From Riptortus pedestris (Eukaryota; Arthropoda; Insecta; Hemiptera; Alydidae): a stretch of 64,000 nucleotides of DNA. The position numbers and the translations under genes are program-made. The stretch lies in assembly GCA_019009955.1 (NCBI GenBank), contig CM032232.1, forward strand, positions 53,321,001 to 53,385,000, in the 5' to 3' direction. The notes beneath the pieces are model-generated. The model made no database searches. It had not been told where the DNA came from and worked only from the letters and a program-made list of their open reading frames with translations. This document shows, piece after piece, positions 20,565 through 33,078 of the stretch (positions are counted from its first letter, which is position 1; the number at the start of each line of letters is the position of its first letter).

Positions 20565-21497
20565 AAAGTCCGTCACGCAGGGGCTGCGTAAACTAAGCAG
20601 ATTTCCCACCTGACGTTTTACAATAGAGAAATTTCACGAGAGCTGAACATTTAAGGAAACGGCCGACCTAGCTTTTGGCGAGAAACACTCATCCGTAATC
20701 CGCCCAGATTTAATACAAATGCAAATATCTCGGTTAATATTCAAGATAGAGAATAAATGTGTATAACAACATTTATAGTAAATTTAATTTGCAATAAGAT
20801 TGATTCTATACAATGTTTCGTTCCGACGTATAGTAACGGTAATATTACGAAAATCCTCCCCTCTAAACCCCTCCCCCCGCCACTGGTCCGATTTCAGCCT
20901 TTAATGAACTTGATCTTTCTTTTAGCAGATTTCCCTGAAGGGAAATCAGCTATTGAGGTTGTACTCATGGCGGAATTTTCGAATTTTTTCTTCAAATGTC
21001 CATCGATCCTACCTAGTAGATGACGAAAATGAGGTCCGTTCAAAACTGTATGTATATATATATATATATTTGTCTGTTACCGCACTAGCGGTCGCAATTT
21101 TTGTTTGATCGTTACCAAACTCGATATTTAGTCGTTTTATGTAAAAAGAAAGATCAAGTTCGTTAACGGCTGAAATCGGACCAGTGGGAGGGGGGCTTTA
21201 GAGGGGAGGATATTCGAAATATCTCCGTTACTATACGACGGATCGAAAAAATGTGCAGAAGCGATCTTATTGCAAATTAAATTTACTATAAATATTGCTA
21301 CATACATTTATTCTCTATCTTGAATATTAACCGATATATTTGCATTTTATTAAATCTGGGCGGCTAATGGACGAGTGGTTTTCCCGCCAAAAGCTAGTTC
21401 GGTCGTTTCCTGACTGCTCGGCTCTCGTGGATATTCTCTATTGTAAAACCACGTGGGAAATCTGCTTAGTTTACGCAGCCCCTGCGTGACGGACTTT
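20565..21497. mobile_element. FB-A foldback element with about 350-bp inverted arms
   Basis: The left arm (20565 to about 20922) starts AAAGTCCGTCACGCAGGGGC and the right arm (about 21145-21497) is its reverse complement, diverged by roughly 15% by eye. Landmarks present in both arms: ACTAAGCAGATTTCCCAC, TTTTACAATAGAGAA, CTAGCTTTTGGCG, GCCCAGATTTAAT, CTGGTCCGATTTCAGCC. The loop of about 220 bp carries GCAGATTTCCCTGAAGGGAA, an (AT)n tract and no ORF. Each end contains the hairpin CGCAG-GGG-CTGCG. This is the clearest complete member of the family and defines its ends. Confidence 0.85.
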
Positions 21498-21577
21498 ATT
21501 CAAACGGCTAAGAAAATTGTTTATTTCTATTAACGTTCATTTTCTCTACTATTGCTAATAGGGACAGGTTACTGCAC

Positions 21578-22620
21578 TTTTAGCAGATTTCTCTTAAGGG
21601 AAATCAGCTATTGAGGTCGTACTCATGATGCGATTTTCGACATTTTTCTTCAAATGTCCATTGGTTCTACATAGGAAATGACGAAAATGAGGTCATTTAT
21701 TATACGAAGTACATGCAAATATGTTCTGCCCCCCCCCCTTCTTATGTTCTTGGAATACTAAAATTTGATTAATTGAGATAAAAATTATTCTGATCCATTA
21801 TAGATTACACTACTAGATATAGTAGATAGTTTTCAATGAATTTGATATGTTTTATTCTGATATATTTCAGAAATTGTTTTTCTTTCCAGTGAGAAGTTGC
21901 CGGCTCTGTTTGTTTACATTTCAGGGCTTCCTGTCAGGAAATTATTAAAATTTACTGAAAGATTTCTTATTATCGTTCGTTAACAATGCATTTAATTAAT
22001 ATCCAAGGTGGTGTTGTATCAGTATGTAGATTTATCTATTGTTAAACTTCAGGAGGGAAATCTGATTAGTTTATGCAACCCCTGCGTGACCGACTTCTTT
22101 TTCTCTAATATGAATATTAACTGAGATATTTGGGATTTTTAGTTTTAGCCTTCAGTAAACTCCCACTCCTACTCTTTTCATAATAAAAATAAGCTCTTAT
22201 AACTTGAAAATCTTTATTCTAAGCTTAAATGCCAAATGAGATTTATGCAAACTGTTGTGCATTGATGTTATTAATTAAGGTTTTAGCTGTTGTCTGGAAA
22301 ATGTTCATTTGATCTATACCATAATCGATATTTAACTGTTTCAGTCAACCCTAAAAATAATATTTGTCATTGGCAGAAATCGGATGAGGAAAGGGAAAGG
22401 GGGGATTCGAAAATTCAAAATATCTGAGTTATGATAAGTTGGATTGAAAAATGTTACAGAACCAATCTTGTTAAATTATTGATGCTCTACAATTATTGTT
22501 CTATTCACTTTTTCTTAACTAAGATATTAAGTGAGATATTCGTAATTTCTGGTTTTCAATCAGAATATGTGGTGAGAAGAGATTATTAGTGTGTCTTAGC
22601 ATATATTCCCTATTTCCAAA
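21578..22620 (+). repeat. FB-A repeat copy or tandem of partial copies
   Basis: Starts TTTAGCAGATTTCTCTTAAG; the end block CCCCTGCGTGACCGAC occurs at about 22081-22096, followed by further FB-A interior (TATACCATAATCGATATTTA; GGATTGAAAAATGTTACAGA). A SINE tail fragment abuts the left side at about 21530-21570. Confidence 0.6.
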
Positions 22621-22779
22621 AACAAAATTTGATATGTAAAAATGGCCGGTCATTAAAATAATTGATGATGTCACCACACAATGAATTTGCATAATAACAG
22701 TCTCTTGAAAATGTACAAGGGTATATTTGGTATATATGTTTATAATAAAGTGGTTCTTGATATTACAGTGTATTGCTAT

Positions 22780-23048
22780 TCAGTCATGCAAAATATGGAA
22801 ATATATCGGTTAATATTCAATATTGAGAAAACATGTACATAAAGATTTATAGAGCTTTACATTTGCAATAATATTGATTCTGTACAATTTTTTGATCCGA
22901 TGCATAATAATGGATATATGATGAATTTTCAAAATTCCCTTGCTCCCACTAGTTGGATTTCAACAGTTAGCAAATTTGATCTTTAGTTTTAAGCAAAACG
23001 TTAAAATATTGAGATCAACAAAAATTGCAACCGGTAGTGCGTTAACAA

Positions 23049-23106
<58 letters not shown>

Positions 23107-23240
23107 TATATATAGTTTTGAAAGGACCTCACTTCCCTCATCTAGTTAGAATCGATGGAAATTTGAAAATTTTTATATCGAAAATCTCGTAATGAGTACA
23201 ACTACAATAGCAGATTTCTCTTAAGAGAAATCTTAATCAG
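22780..23240 (-). repeat. FB-A repeat copy with (AT)n tract
   Basis: Minus-orientation interior (GGTTAATATTCAATATTGAG; GATTCTGTACAATTTTTTGA), an (AT)n microsatellite at about 23050-23102, then GCAGATTTCTCTTAAGAGAA at about 23212-23231. Confidence 0.6.
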
Positions 23241-23685
23241 TTGCTTCTCAGTATACTGTCAACATAATTACAGGGCTCTGGTTATATTTAACCTTTTGCT
23301 AGATGTCTTTACATAGACCGAAATCTCAAGATAAAATGGTATAAGATCGTGAACTTTGATATTGTTTGAATGATGAAAATTAAGTATATTTCCTAAGGTA
23401 CCTCAGAAAAACTGCTATTTACGCATAATTTAATGAGGATTAAAAAATTTCAAGAGACTGCTGTGTTAGGAGGTTTGCATTTTCTAATTTTTTGTAAAAT
23501 ATCGAGATTTATTTAAAAATAACAAGATAGCAGAACACTATGTTAGCAACACAGTTAAACATAGCCCATTATTAAAAGATATCCAAGGAAGATAAAATAA
23601 ATAGAATTAGAGGAAGACAGGGTTAAAAAAAATAAAATAAATTACAATTTGTTTTATATTAAAATAATAAAAATATTTACATAAT

Positions 23686-25715
23686 TTACACAATTTCTTC
23701 AGGTGACCATAACTTAAATGTTCTATCATAAGAAGCAGTAGCAATGAATTTAGAATCTGGGGAAATATCAAGGCACATAACTTTACCATCATGGCCAGAT
23801 AATGTTTTCAGAGGCTGCCATGTCTTATTAGACCAAACCTGAAAGAAACGAAACAAAATTAGTAAATAACGAATCGTTACAACGAAGTGTAAACATACTA
23901 AAAATATCAGGAAATGCTATTTTTAAATTCTTCGGAAGACAATAAGTGAAATATATTCAAAAAGTTGGAACCATATAATGACAAAAAATACTTTGAAATT
24001 GGAGAATATATTCCATTTTACACATGTTTAAAAACTTACAGTAAATGTTTTAGATCTGACAATCTTACTGTTTTAAAATTTCACATGGATGTTACAAATG
24101 TACTCCATTGGATATTTAACTCTTTCTAAAGCATGGCGAAGGGAGAAGGCAGAATATTGTGTTATATTGTTAAGCCTCCAAAAGATATGGACTGATAGTA
24201 CAATTATTTGATTAATATCATTTTTAGAAATGAGTGCAAATTTTTCTATATATGTTTAAAAGTCATTGGAGCAAACTCTTGTTCAGTCAGCTGCCATTGC
24301 ATTAGTAATAAGGGTAAATAAAAACAAATCCCCTTCATGAAAATAAGGGGAAAAAAAGAAAGTGTTTTACTTTTTAAAGAAAAGTTTCATGGAATATACT
24401 ATGAATAACAATGTTATTATTTTACTATGTATAATAATGTTATTATTATGCTGTGTATAATAATATTATTACTATATTGTACTCATACTCGCATTCCATT
24501 GTTGTATTTTTTTGTGTGCATTTTCCTTTTAATATAAAATGCTGTCACTCCACACAATTTCAAAATATTGTCTTGATCCTCATCTAACTGTTATAAAAAA
24601 AAAAGTAATTGACATAATAATATTATCCGCCAATTTGATATAAAAAACAATTTTCGTTCATTGTAGCTCTGAAGATGGATACGAAGGCGTTCAAAACTGT
24701 AAACATAGAAAGTACAGGCACTTTTGATAGATTTATTACTTCTCTAGCCGATACCCAACTATCCTCTATGTTAGAAGTTTTGGTGAGCTTTTTTTTTTAA
24801 TCGGTACAAGTTTATTGTTTATTGCTAGGTATTTTCTTTTTGTTAATGGGAATAAGAATTTTCCCCAAAACATTGGAAAAACTACGTATACAATTTTGTC
24901 AGTTTATTTGACTGAACGTCACAATCAAATTTTCTTTTCAAAGTTTAAGTTAGTAAATAAATAAGTGGTTTGACTACCTTAGCAGTATTATCATATGAAG
25001 CAGTAAGAATAAAGTCACCAGCTCCTGGTTGATATTTTACGTGAGAAAGCAAATTACTATGTGCAGGAATAGTATAAACTCTACTCCTCATTCTGAGATC
25101 CCAAACGATACATGAGTTGTCTTCACTCGCAGTTGCTATATGGTATCTAAAAATAAATTATACATTAGAATTGATTATAGGATAGTGGCCCAAGACTTCT
25201 TCAATATATATAACTAGGAGGCAAGTGTACAATTTTTAAAAACACTTTGTACTCTCATCAATCAAACGGAATCCAAAAAGTTTCAAGACATTTTGCTTGG
25301 ACATATAATTGGCAAAATCAAAAATAGTTTTAGCCATGTAAAGGGCGCTTTAAAAGAAAGCGAATTGAAATAGAGTGTGTTTATCAAATAAACTGTTTAA
25401 ATTATGATAAGACTAAATAGGGTCTGTACAACTTTTAAAATTGAGACAAAAACATTATAAAAATGAAGACAAAATGGACAATAAAACTTCTCTCACTGAC
25501 TATGCTCTTAAACTCAGGCATAACTTTGATTCATATAATGTTAAGATTTTGGGGAGTAAGAAAGAAAATATTACAAAATTAAAAATATAGGAAAACATAC
25601 GCATATTTAAAAGTAGGAAAAAAACTAATGTAATATTTTTAAATATCTTAGCTTTATTCTTTGGCAAAACTTCTACTGAGAAGTTTTATAAAGTATTTTT
25701 TACAATATATATGTT

Positions 25716-25767
<52 letters not shown>

Positions 25768-28700
25768 ATTAAGTTTCATAACTATCGATTATATCAGCTG
25801 ATTCTGAGTATCATTCTGATCAGTCTTGAAGAAGCCAGCTTAGAGGAATGACATCTTCCACGGCCATGGGCTGATCTGGTTTTTTAGTCTATGATGTTCT
25901 TGCAGAAGCATTGCAGAAAACAGGAAACAAGTAGAATGAAGTTATAATAAAGTGATGTGAAAGTAAAAAGTTGCCCCTTTCCCTATTCCTATATTTATAT
26001 ATTAGAATTCATAAATATCATGCTAAAGGAGATTTATTAAATTCATCCTTAAATAGGTATATACTTCTATATACATTAATTGATCTAGAGTTAATATATA
26101 ATTTCACTAAAAAAAAGTTACCCATCTGGAGAGAAGTCAATGCCGTATACACTTTTCAGATGGCCTTCCATAAACATAATGCACCTTCCAGTTCGCAAAT
26201 CCCATACTCTCCCAAAAGAATCAAGTCCTCTGCACAGACATTTTTCAAAATAAGTTTGGTTAGAAACAAAAATGATGAAAAGAAACTTAATTTATTTATT
26301 CATTAAAATATCCCTTCCCTTAGTCACTGTGTGGATACTTTCACAAACTAAACCTTTTAGCATCCCCATTCTGAAAGCCATGACACCAAACAGTCTAACA
26401 AAAATATGTCAACACAGTCACATCTAATTTTGTTCCGGCCATGTATTCAATTATTTAAATCTTTATACATTTTAAAAATAGTATTTTCCAAAACTGGGGA
26501 ATGGTAGAAGTTGGAAGTCCTAAAGGAATGTGCAACACCAGATAAAGCTCAAGATAAATGCACAAAAACAAAATTATTAGTTACCACAATAAGTGAAATT
26601 AAAAAACAAACAAACACGGAAGTTCTAAATGAGGTGTCATCATCAGACCATAGTAAGAAGCTTTAATTAACAAGGAAATCAATAGAATGAAGTTGCAGTG
26701 TTCATATTTGACATTATCAAATGGATGGGAAAGATCTCCGTTAGCATTTATCATCTTAAGAACAAGAAGGCTTGTGTGAGAGGTATTAAAATTTACTGAT
26801 ATTGTAAAGGGTTGATGGGTTTACTTTCATGCCTCTATTGATTGTCTTTCATCCTCATTAATAATCCATTATGAATATATATTTTGATTATGCTAAATTA
26901 TAGTTTAAACTACTGAAAAGGCAAAGTGGACATGCAAGCCAGGTATAGAGACTTAATAAACAATTTTAATATCTTAGTCCAATGGAATTGTTAATTGTTG
27001 TGTTAATGGAATTGACCTGTAATTGTCATGCAATCTGTGCTATCATCAAGATCAAATGGAGTGCTTGAAACATGGATCCCACCTGATGATTATTTGAGAA
27101 TATGCTTTGTGGCTCACCAGGCACAAAGTAATATTTCCAGGAGAAATTAGGAAGACAGGTATACCCCAGGCTATGTGACTTAATGACTAGAGGATGACTT
27201 GTGGAGATTGGGCTTCGAAATTCGTGAGTGTGAGTGTTGCTCAAAAATGGCAAAGGCTTTTTGAGGACTGAAGCCCCATGTAAGTTTTAATCTTAATTTT
27301 TTTTCCAGTTAAGTATCACGAAAAGTTCATCACAGAGGAGCTGTATAAACTAAGCACATTTCCCACATACTGGCACAACATACACCTGATCACATCTCAG
27401 CATATATTCTTTATTTCCAAATACAAATCCGATGAGTAGAAGTGAATGATCAATAAAATCTTAATTGATGACATTATCACACAATTTGGTTTCATGTTGT
27501 AAAGATCTGTTGAAAGCTATATTTTGTATTTATGCATGGAATAAGATGATTCATGTGATGATGCTTATTGTTAAAGTGTGATGATTAAAAATGGGGGTTT
27601 ACTAAAGGCTGAAAATTAATAAATGCAAAATTCTCAATTAATATTCAAGACAGAGAAAAACATGTATAACAACATTTTTCGAAATCAAATTTATATCAAG
27701 AGTGATTATATATGAATTTTTGATCTGACTCATAGTAATAGAGATATTTTGAATTTTTGATTTTCTTCCCTCTCTAAACACCCTTCCTTCAGTTCAATTT
27801 CAGCCATTAATGAACATGATCTTTAGTTTTCCATGAAATGCTTATATATATTGTGTTTGGTAACAATCAAACAAAAATTGTAACAGGGAGAGACGTAACA
27901 GACAAGTATAAAGATATAAATATTTATAGTATTCAAAAGAGGTTATTTTTGTCACTTACAGGCTAATCTGATCAAAAGACCCCATTACTTCACAATACTG
28001 AATTGTCTTCCAGCACCTCAAAATGGTTAAATTTTATTGTTGCTTTATGAGCTGCCATAAATACCCAATTGTGCAATTATATGATGTTTGACAAAGAGAC
28101 ATGCTGACAAGATGAAAAGTACACATTGAAGAATTGTTAATTATTACAAGTAATTTTTAGAGTGCAATTATTATTTATTTATTAACGTCCACTTTTTGCA
28201 ACTTAGGCTAATCGGGACGGGCTATCTACAGGTTACCACCCTTTTCTAACCAGGGTGGGATTTTAGGACGTTATTTAATGAATTTCGCTACTAAATAATT
28301 TCCTTTGCCCAGACGAGAACCGAACCCGCCACTCTAGGTTTACCATGTGAGATAAAGGTCAACGCTTTAACTCACACGGCTAACCTGAGCCCCAGAGTGC
28401 AATTAAGTTTGATATTTATAACTGGTAGTAAATTAGACTTAAAGAAAGGCACATGAAAGAAAGTATGGTAAATACTTGTCTTAATTACCCTGTAGCAGCC
28501 AATGATCCATCCACCTGAAATGATATGCAATGAACAGGGCAAGAGTGTCCTTCTTGATGAAGAATTTCTTGAGCAGACTCAAGGTCCCAAAGCCGCCAGG
28601 AACTATCGTAGCAGCAGGTTGCAAGCAATCTCCCAGATGGGTGAAATCCTAGCCTTGATACCCTGTGTGGTGAATGGCCTTCAACATCAGCCACAGGTTC

Positions 28701-31700
28701 ATCACTGGAATAAAAAACAGAAAAATACACCAAACATGTAAAAATCTGATTTGGACACCAAATGACTTCCTTTTACCCCTATTAAATTAAATAAATAACA
28801 CTATTCTTCACTTCATTTATAAAGATTTGAATTTAAAAAGTATGTCACTTAGGTGGTGTTGTAAACTAAGCAGATTTCCCAGGTTTTGAAGTGACACATT
28901 GATAATATTCCTTGTTCTATTCCCTTTTCCTCTCATTAAGATATAAATACATGTTAAAGCAAAAGTTTAGTGCATTATCAATTAGTAGTAATTTAAGTTT
29001 GGCTAGTTTGTCTCCTTGCTTTAATAATAAGAAAATGTTTTTATTTGAATAAATGAAATTACTATTTAGCCATGATGATTTTAATAGTACTCGCCTTACT
29101 CAGGGTTGATTGAAAATCCATCCTCAAATTTCTTAGACAAGTATTTAAATTGTTACTTAAGCTAAGACAATGCCCTAATAGTAACGATGTATTTACCTGG
29201 TAAGATTCCAAAGCTTGACAGTCCCATCAACTGCACAAGAGGCAAGGGAGCAAACAGTTTCTTGTTGGAATGCTTTAGGGTGCCATTCGATAGCACAAAC
29301 ATTGCACATGTGGCCCCTTAATGTTCTGACTTCTTCACAAGATGGTACATTCCACAATTTGCAGAGCCCACTCCTGAAAAACAAATAAAATGAAATGACA
29401 ATGTTTGGCTCTAAAGCACATGAACGGAGGTCTGGTGGCTAGCTTGGCTGATGGGAGATCAAGTGATCAGCCGGACTCATGGGAGAGATCAAATGGTCTG
29501 TTTGACTGGTGGGAAATCAAGTAGTCTGTTTGACTGATAAGAAATAAAGTAGTCGGTTTGACTGATGGGAGATCAAGTGGTCAGTTTGACTGATGGGAGA
29601 TCAAGTGGTCAGTTTGACTGATGGGAGATCAAGTTGCTAGCTTGACTGGTCAAGTGGCCAAGCTAACACACAAGCTGTATGGTCAAGACACTTGACCAAC
29701 CCACTAACTACATAAACACAATATTTATAATTAACTTAAAGTGTAAGTAAAATAAGAGAAAGAATGCTGGCAGAGGAGTGAAAGTTTCCTGGTAGGAATT
29801 AAGAAATTATAAAATAAATTATTATATAAATTGTTTGTTACTCCCTAGCAATAGTTAGATATGATAAAAAATAAAAATAAGCGCCCATTGTCAAAAATAT
29901 ATCAAAATTTGAATAAATAACTAAAAATATCATTATCCTTTCTATAACTTCTATGTGCCAATAAGTATGAATATGCAGTTACAGTCTAACTAGGTTAGTG
30001 GTCTCTGTCCTTAGTAGGTCATCTTATCTTGGGAATGGTGTGTTTTCTTCATATTTTCAACTTGCTACCTCCTGTTTTAATATAATCTGTATAAATATGC
30101 TTGAGTCTGCTGTAATGATGTCTACCTACTATTCTTGTTTCCAACAAACACCTCTAGCCTTTCGATTGTCACCCATTCTGCATATATGCCAATACTATTG
30201 AGCTCCTTATCCAGAAAACCATTTGTTTTAGTTTCTAATCTCAAATAGCATAAATACTCAGTTGATTAATCAACTGGTAAGTCAACCCATTTAAACAGTA
30301 TGTGTTATTTGTTTTTATTATAACACAATTTTTTTTCAAATCACTCACCAAGATGAAGTAGCAAGCATTTTCGAATCAGGACTAAAACTGCAGTAGGAAA
30401 TAGGCCTAGTATCACCAATTTGACTACAGAATATGGTCAATGATGTAAGATGTTTTTGAAGCTCTTGTCTTTTGGCTGTCACTGTCGCTTCGGGTATTTT
30501 TACTTCCTCTCTTGCTTTTTTCAATCTTTCTTTGGCTCTTGGCAATGAATATTCTGAAACAAGAAACACAAAACCTTTAGTAGAAAGTGATTTTTTTTTT
30601 TTTTTTAAAGTCATCAAAAGGAAATAAAAAGTTAATAAAACATGACAGGAGGTAAAAAAAAGAGGTCTGTCACACAGGAGCTACTTAGACTAAACAGATT
30701 TCCCATGTGCTTATGATCTCATCTCACCATATAATCTCTATTTCTAAGTAAAAATTCGATTAGAAGTGGGGGTTTGCTGAAGGATGAATTCAAGTAAGTA
30801 TAATAACTCACTGAATATTTGAGTTATGGATATAAAAAATGTATGGAACAAGTGCAAAACATCAATACTTTATCAAGATCGGCGCTATAACATTTTTGAT
30901 CCGACTCATAATAACAGAAATATTTTCAATTTTCGAATCCTCCCCTATTGCTAGTACAATTTCAGCCATAAATTAATATAAACTTCAGAGATGAATGAAA
31001 TATTGAGTATGTTATAGATCAAATAAACATTTTCGCATGAAGAATGCAAAATCTTAATTGATGATATAATCACAAAATGTATTTGGATGTATATAACATA
31101 ATAATGGTCCTCTAATAACAATAATTGGTATTTTAGCTTGGAATAAGAGATTTCATGATATATTGACTTATTGTAAATGTGCGATGACTAAAAGTGGAAA
31201 TTTACTGGCTGAAAATTAAAAAATGCAAATATCTTGGTTAGTATCCAAGATAGGAAAAACATGTATAGAACAACAGTTATAGAAAATTAAATTTGCAACA
31301 AGATTAGTTGTATACAATGTTAAGGTACAATGCGTAAAGACAGAGAAATTTTGTTTTCCCATCCACCCGGTTCAATTTCAGCCGTTAACAAACTTGATTT
31401 TTAGTTTTACGTGGGTCGCTTATATATTGAGTTTGGTAATGATAAAACAAAAAATATGTCCAATAAAGCAGTAGCAGAAAAGTATAATATTTGCAATTGT
31501 ACCTCAAGAGCAGATTGTCTGCTAAAACTAATTCTGGAGGGACCATATACAACTGGGTCAAACAGCACATGTATATGATGATCATCACTTAGGGCTGATT
31601 ATAAATAAATATGAGAAGAAGTACATGAGGCAGTCAAGGAAAGGGTGGCCAACCTGCAGCACATCTTTTTTCAGATTCACCCCACTTTTACAAAAGATGT

Positions 31701-33013
31701 TTATTTTATTATGGCTTAAGTAAAGAAAACTAATGTATTAAAAAAAAAAAAAAAAAAAAAAAAAGAAAAACTTGGAAACTTGGATTTTACAATAAACTAA
31801 AATTTTTGGGAAAATAAGATAGATATTGCCTGTTATATATATTAGTTTACAGAATATTTAAATTCCTGCAAAACATGATGTGCATACATTTTGGTACATC
31901 AAAAATAAAATGAGTATGTTTCAATGAAAATGCTATATGCAGCCAGGGGAGTTATTATGCATTTATAAAGTAGTCTGCAAGACCGTTTGGGTTGGCCACT
32001 TCTGATCTAGGCAGAGAATTCTGAGTCATGTTGGGGAGTTCACGTTTTTTACTTCAACATCATTAAGTATCTTGAAGAAATGGCAACAGAGAGCAGCTGC
32101 AGGAACCAGGCTCTCTCATTGAAGGACTCCTCTGGTATTTGTACGATTGTGGTTGATGCATGCATTTGTATAAGCATGTGTGAGGGTGTTTATGTGCATA
32201 CATACTTTTTTTAAATATAAAGAATCCAGTAGCCCTGGGATCTGAAGGTGGTCCAGATTTATAATGCCAATAAGATACATAAAACTTCTAACTCAAGAAA
32301 GACAAATTGAGGTAAAAATTTATAAATATGAATAATTACTAGCAATCCACAATCTTGCTGTTTTTAACATATCAGAGCCTTCATGGTACCATGTCTCTTG
32401 ATCTCTCTCTTGTTTTAACTTCTCTTCTTCCTCTTCCTGTTTCTTTTGAATTGCATCTTCACCGAGCCTACAAATAATAAAGAATTTAAAATTCCAAACA
32501 ATAATGAAAACATTTGACTTCATATTCAAGACACATCCAAGTTTTGGATCGAGAGGTCAACACTTGAACCGAGTTATGTCATCAACTTCTGAGCTAAATT
32601 CAATAAAAGTCTTTCAAGGTCTTCCAAATGATTCAGTGAGTAGTGACTCTGTCTCGTTGTTTTGTGAAGTTTCAAGGGGATCAAAACCTTTTATGGGCCA
32701 TGTACTTTCAAAGTGATAACAGACAGCCAGCAAAGCCAGCTAATTGCCAAAGTGATTAAGGAAATGCGTATGGGAAAATCTCCGAAAGCAAAATGTGATC
32801 CCTGATGTATATCAATTACATCTGACAATGGCCCTGGTACAACTGGCCAAGCACACAGGCCGACATTTACTCTAGGCTATTAAATGTCCAGACCTGCCTA
32901 CAACATACTTCTTCCTAAAATTGAGAATGGTCAAATGGAATTTATTAAAAGTCTGTCATGCAGGGGCTGCAAAAACTAAGCAGATTCTGGTATGGCACAC
33001 TAGTGATCTCATC

Positions 33014-33078
<65 letters not shown>

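Noticed and set aside
23040..23149. Tyr-Ile repeat peptides (also at 32921-33139)
   Set aside because: They are translations of (AT)n microsatellites within FB-A copies.
6130..28393. Possible tRNA genes, from box-B-like GGTTCGANNC motifs
   Set aside because: Every instance lies in a copy of the same SINE with a shared non-tRNA body and AT-rich tail; no stand-alone cloverleaf with acceptor stem was seen.
29442..29660. CRISPR-like periodic array (28-bp units)
   Set aside because: Units are directly contiguous without unique spacers, in an intron of a eukaryotic gene: a minisatellite.
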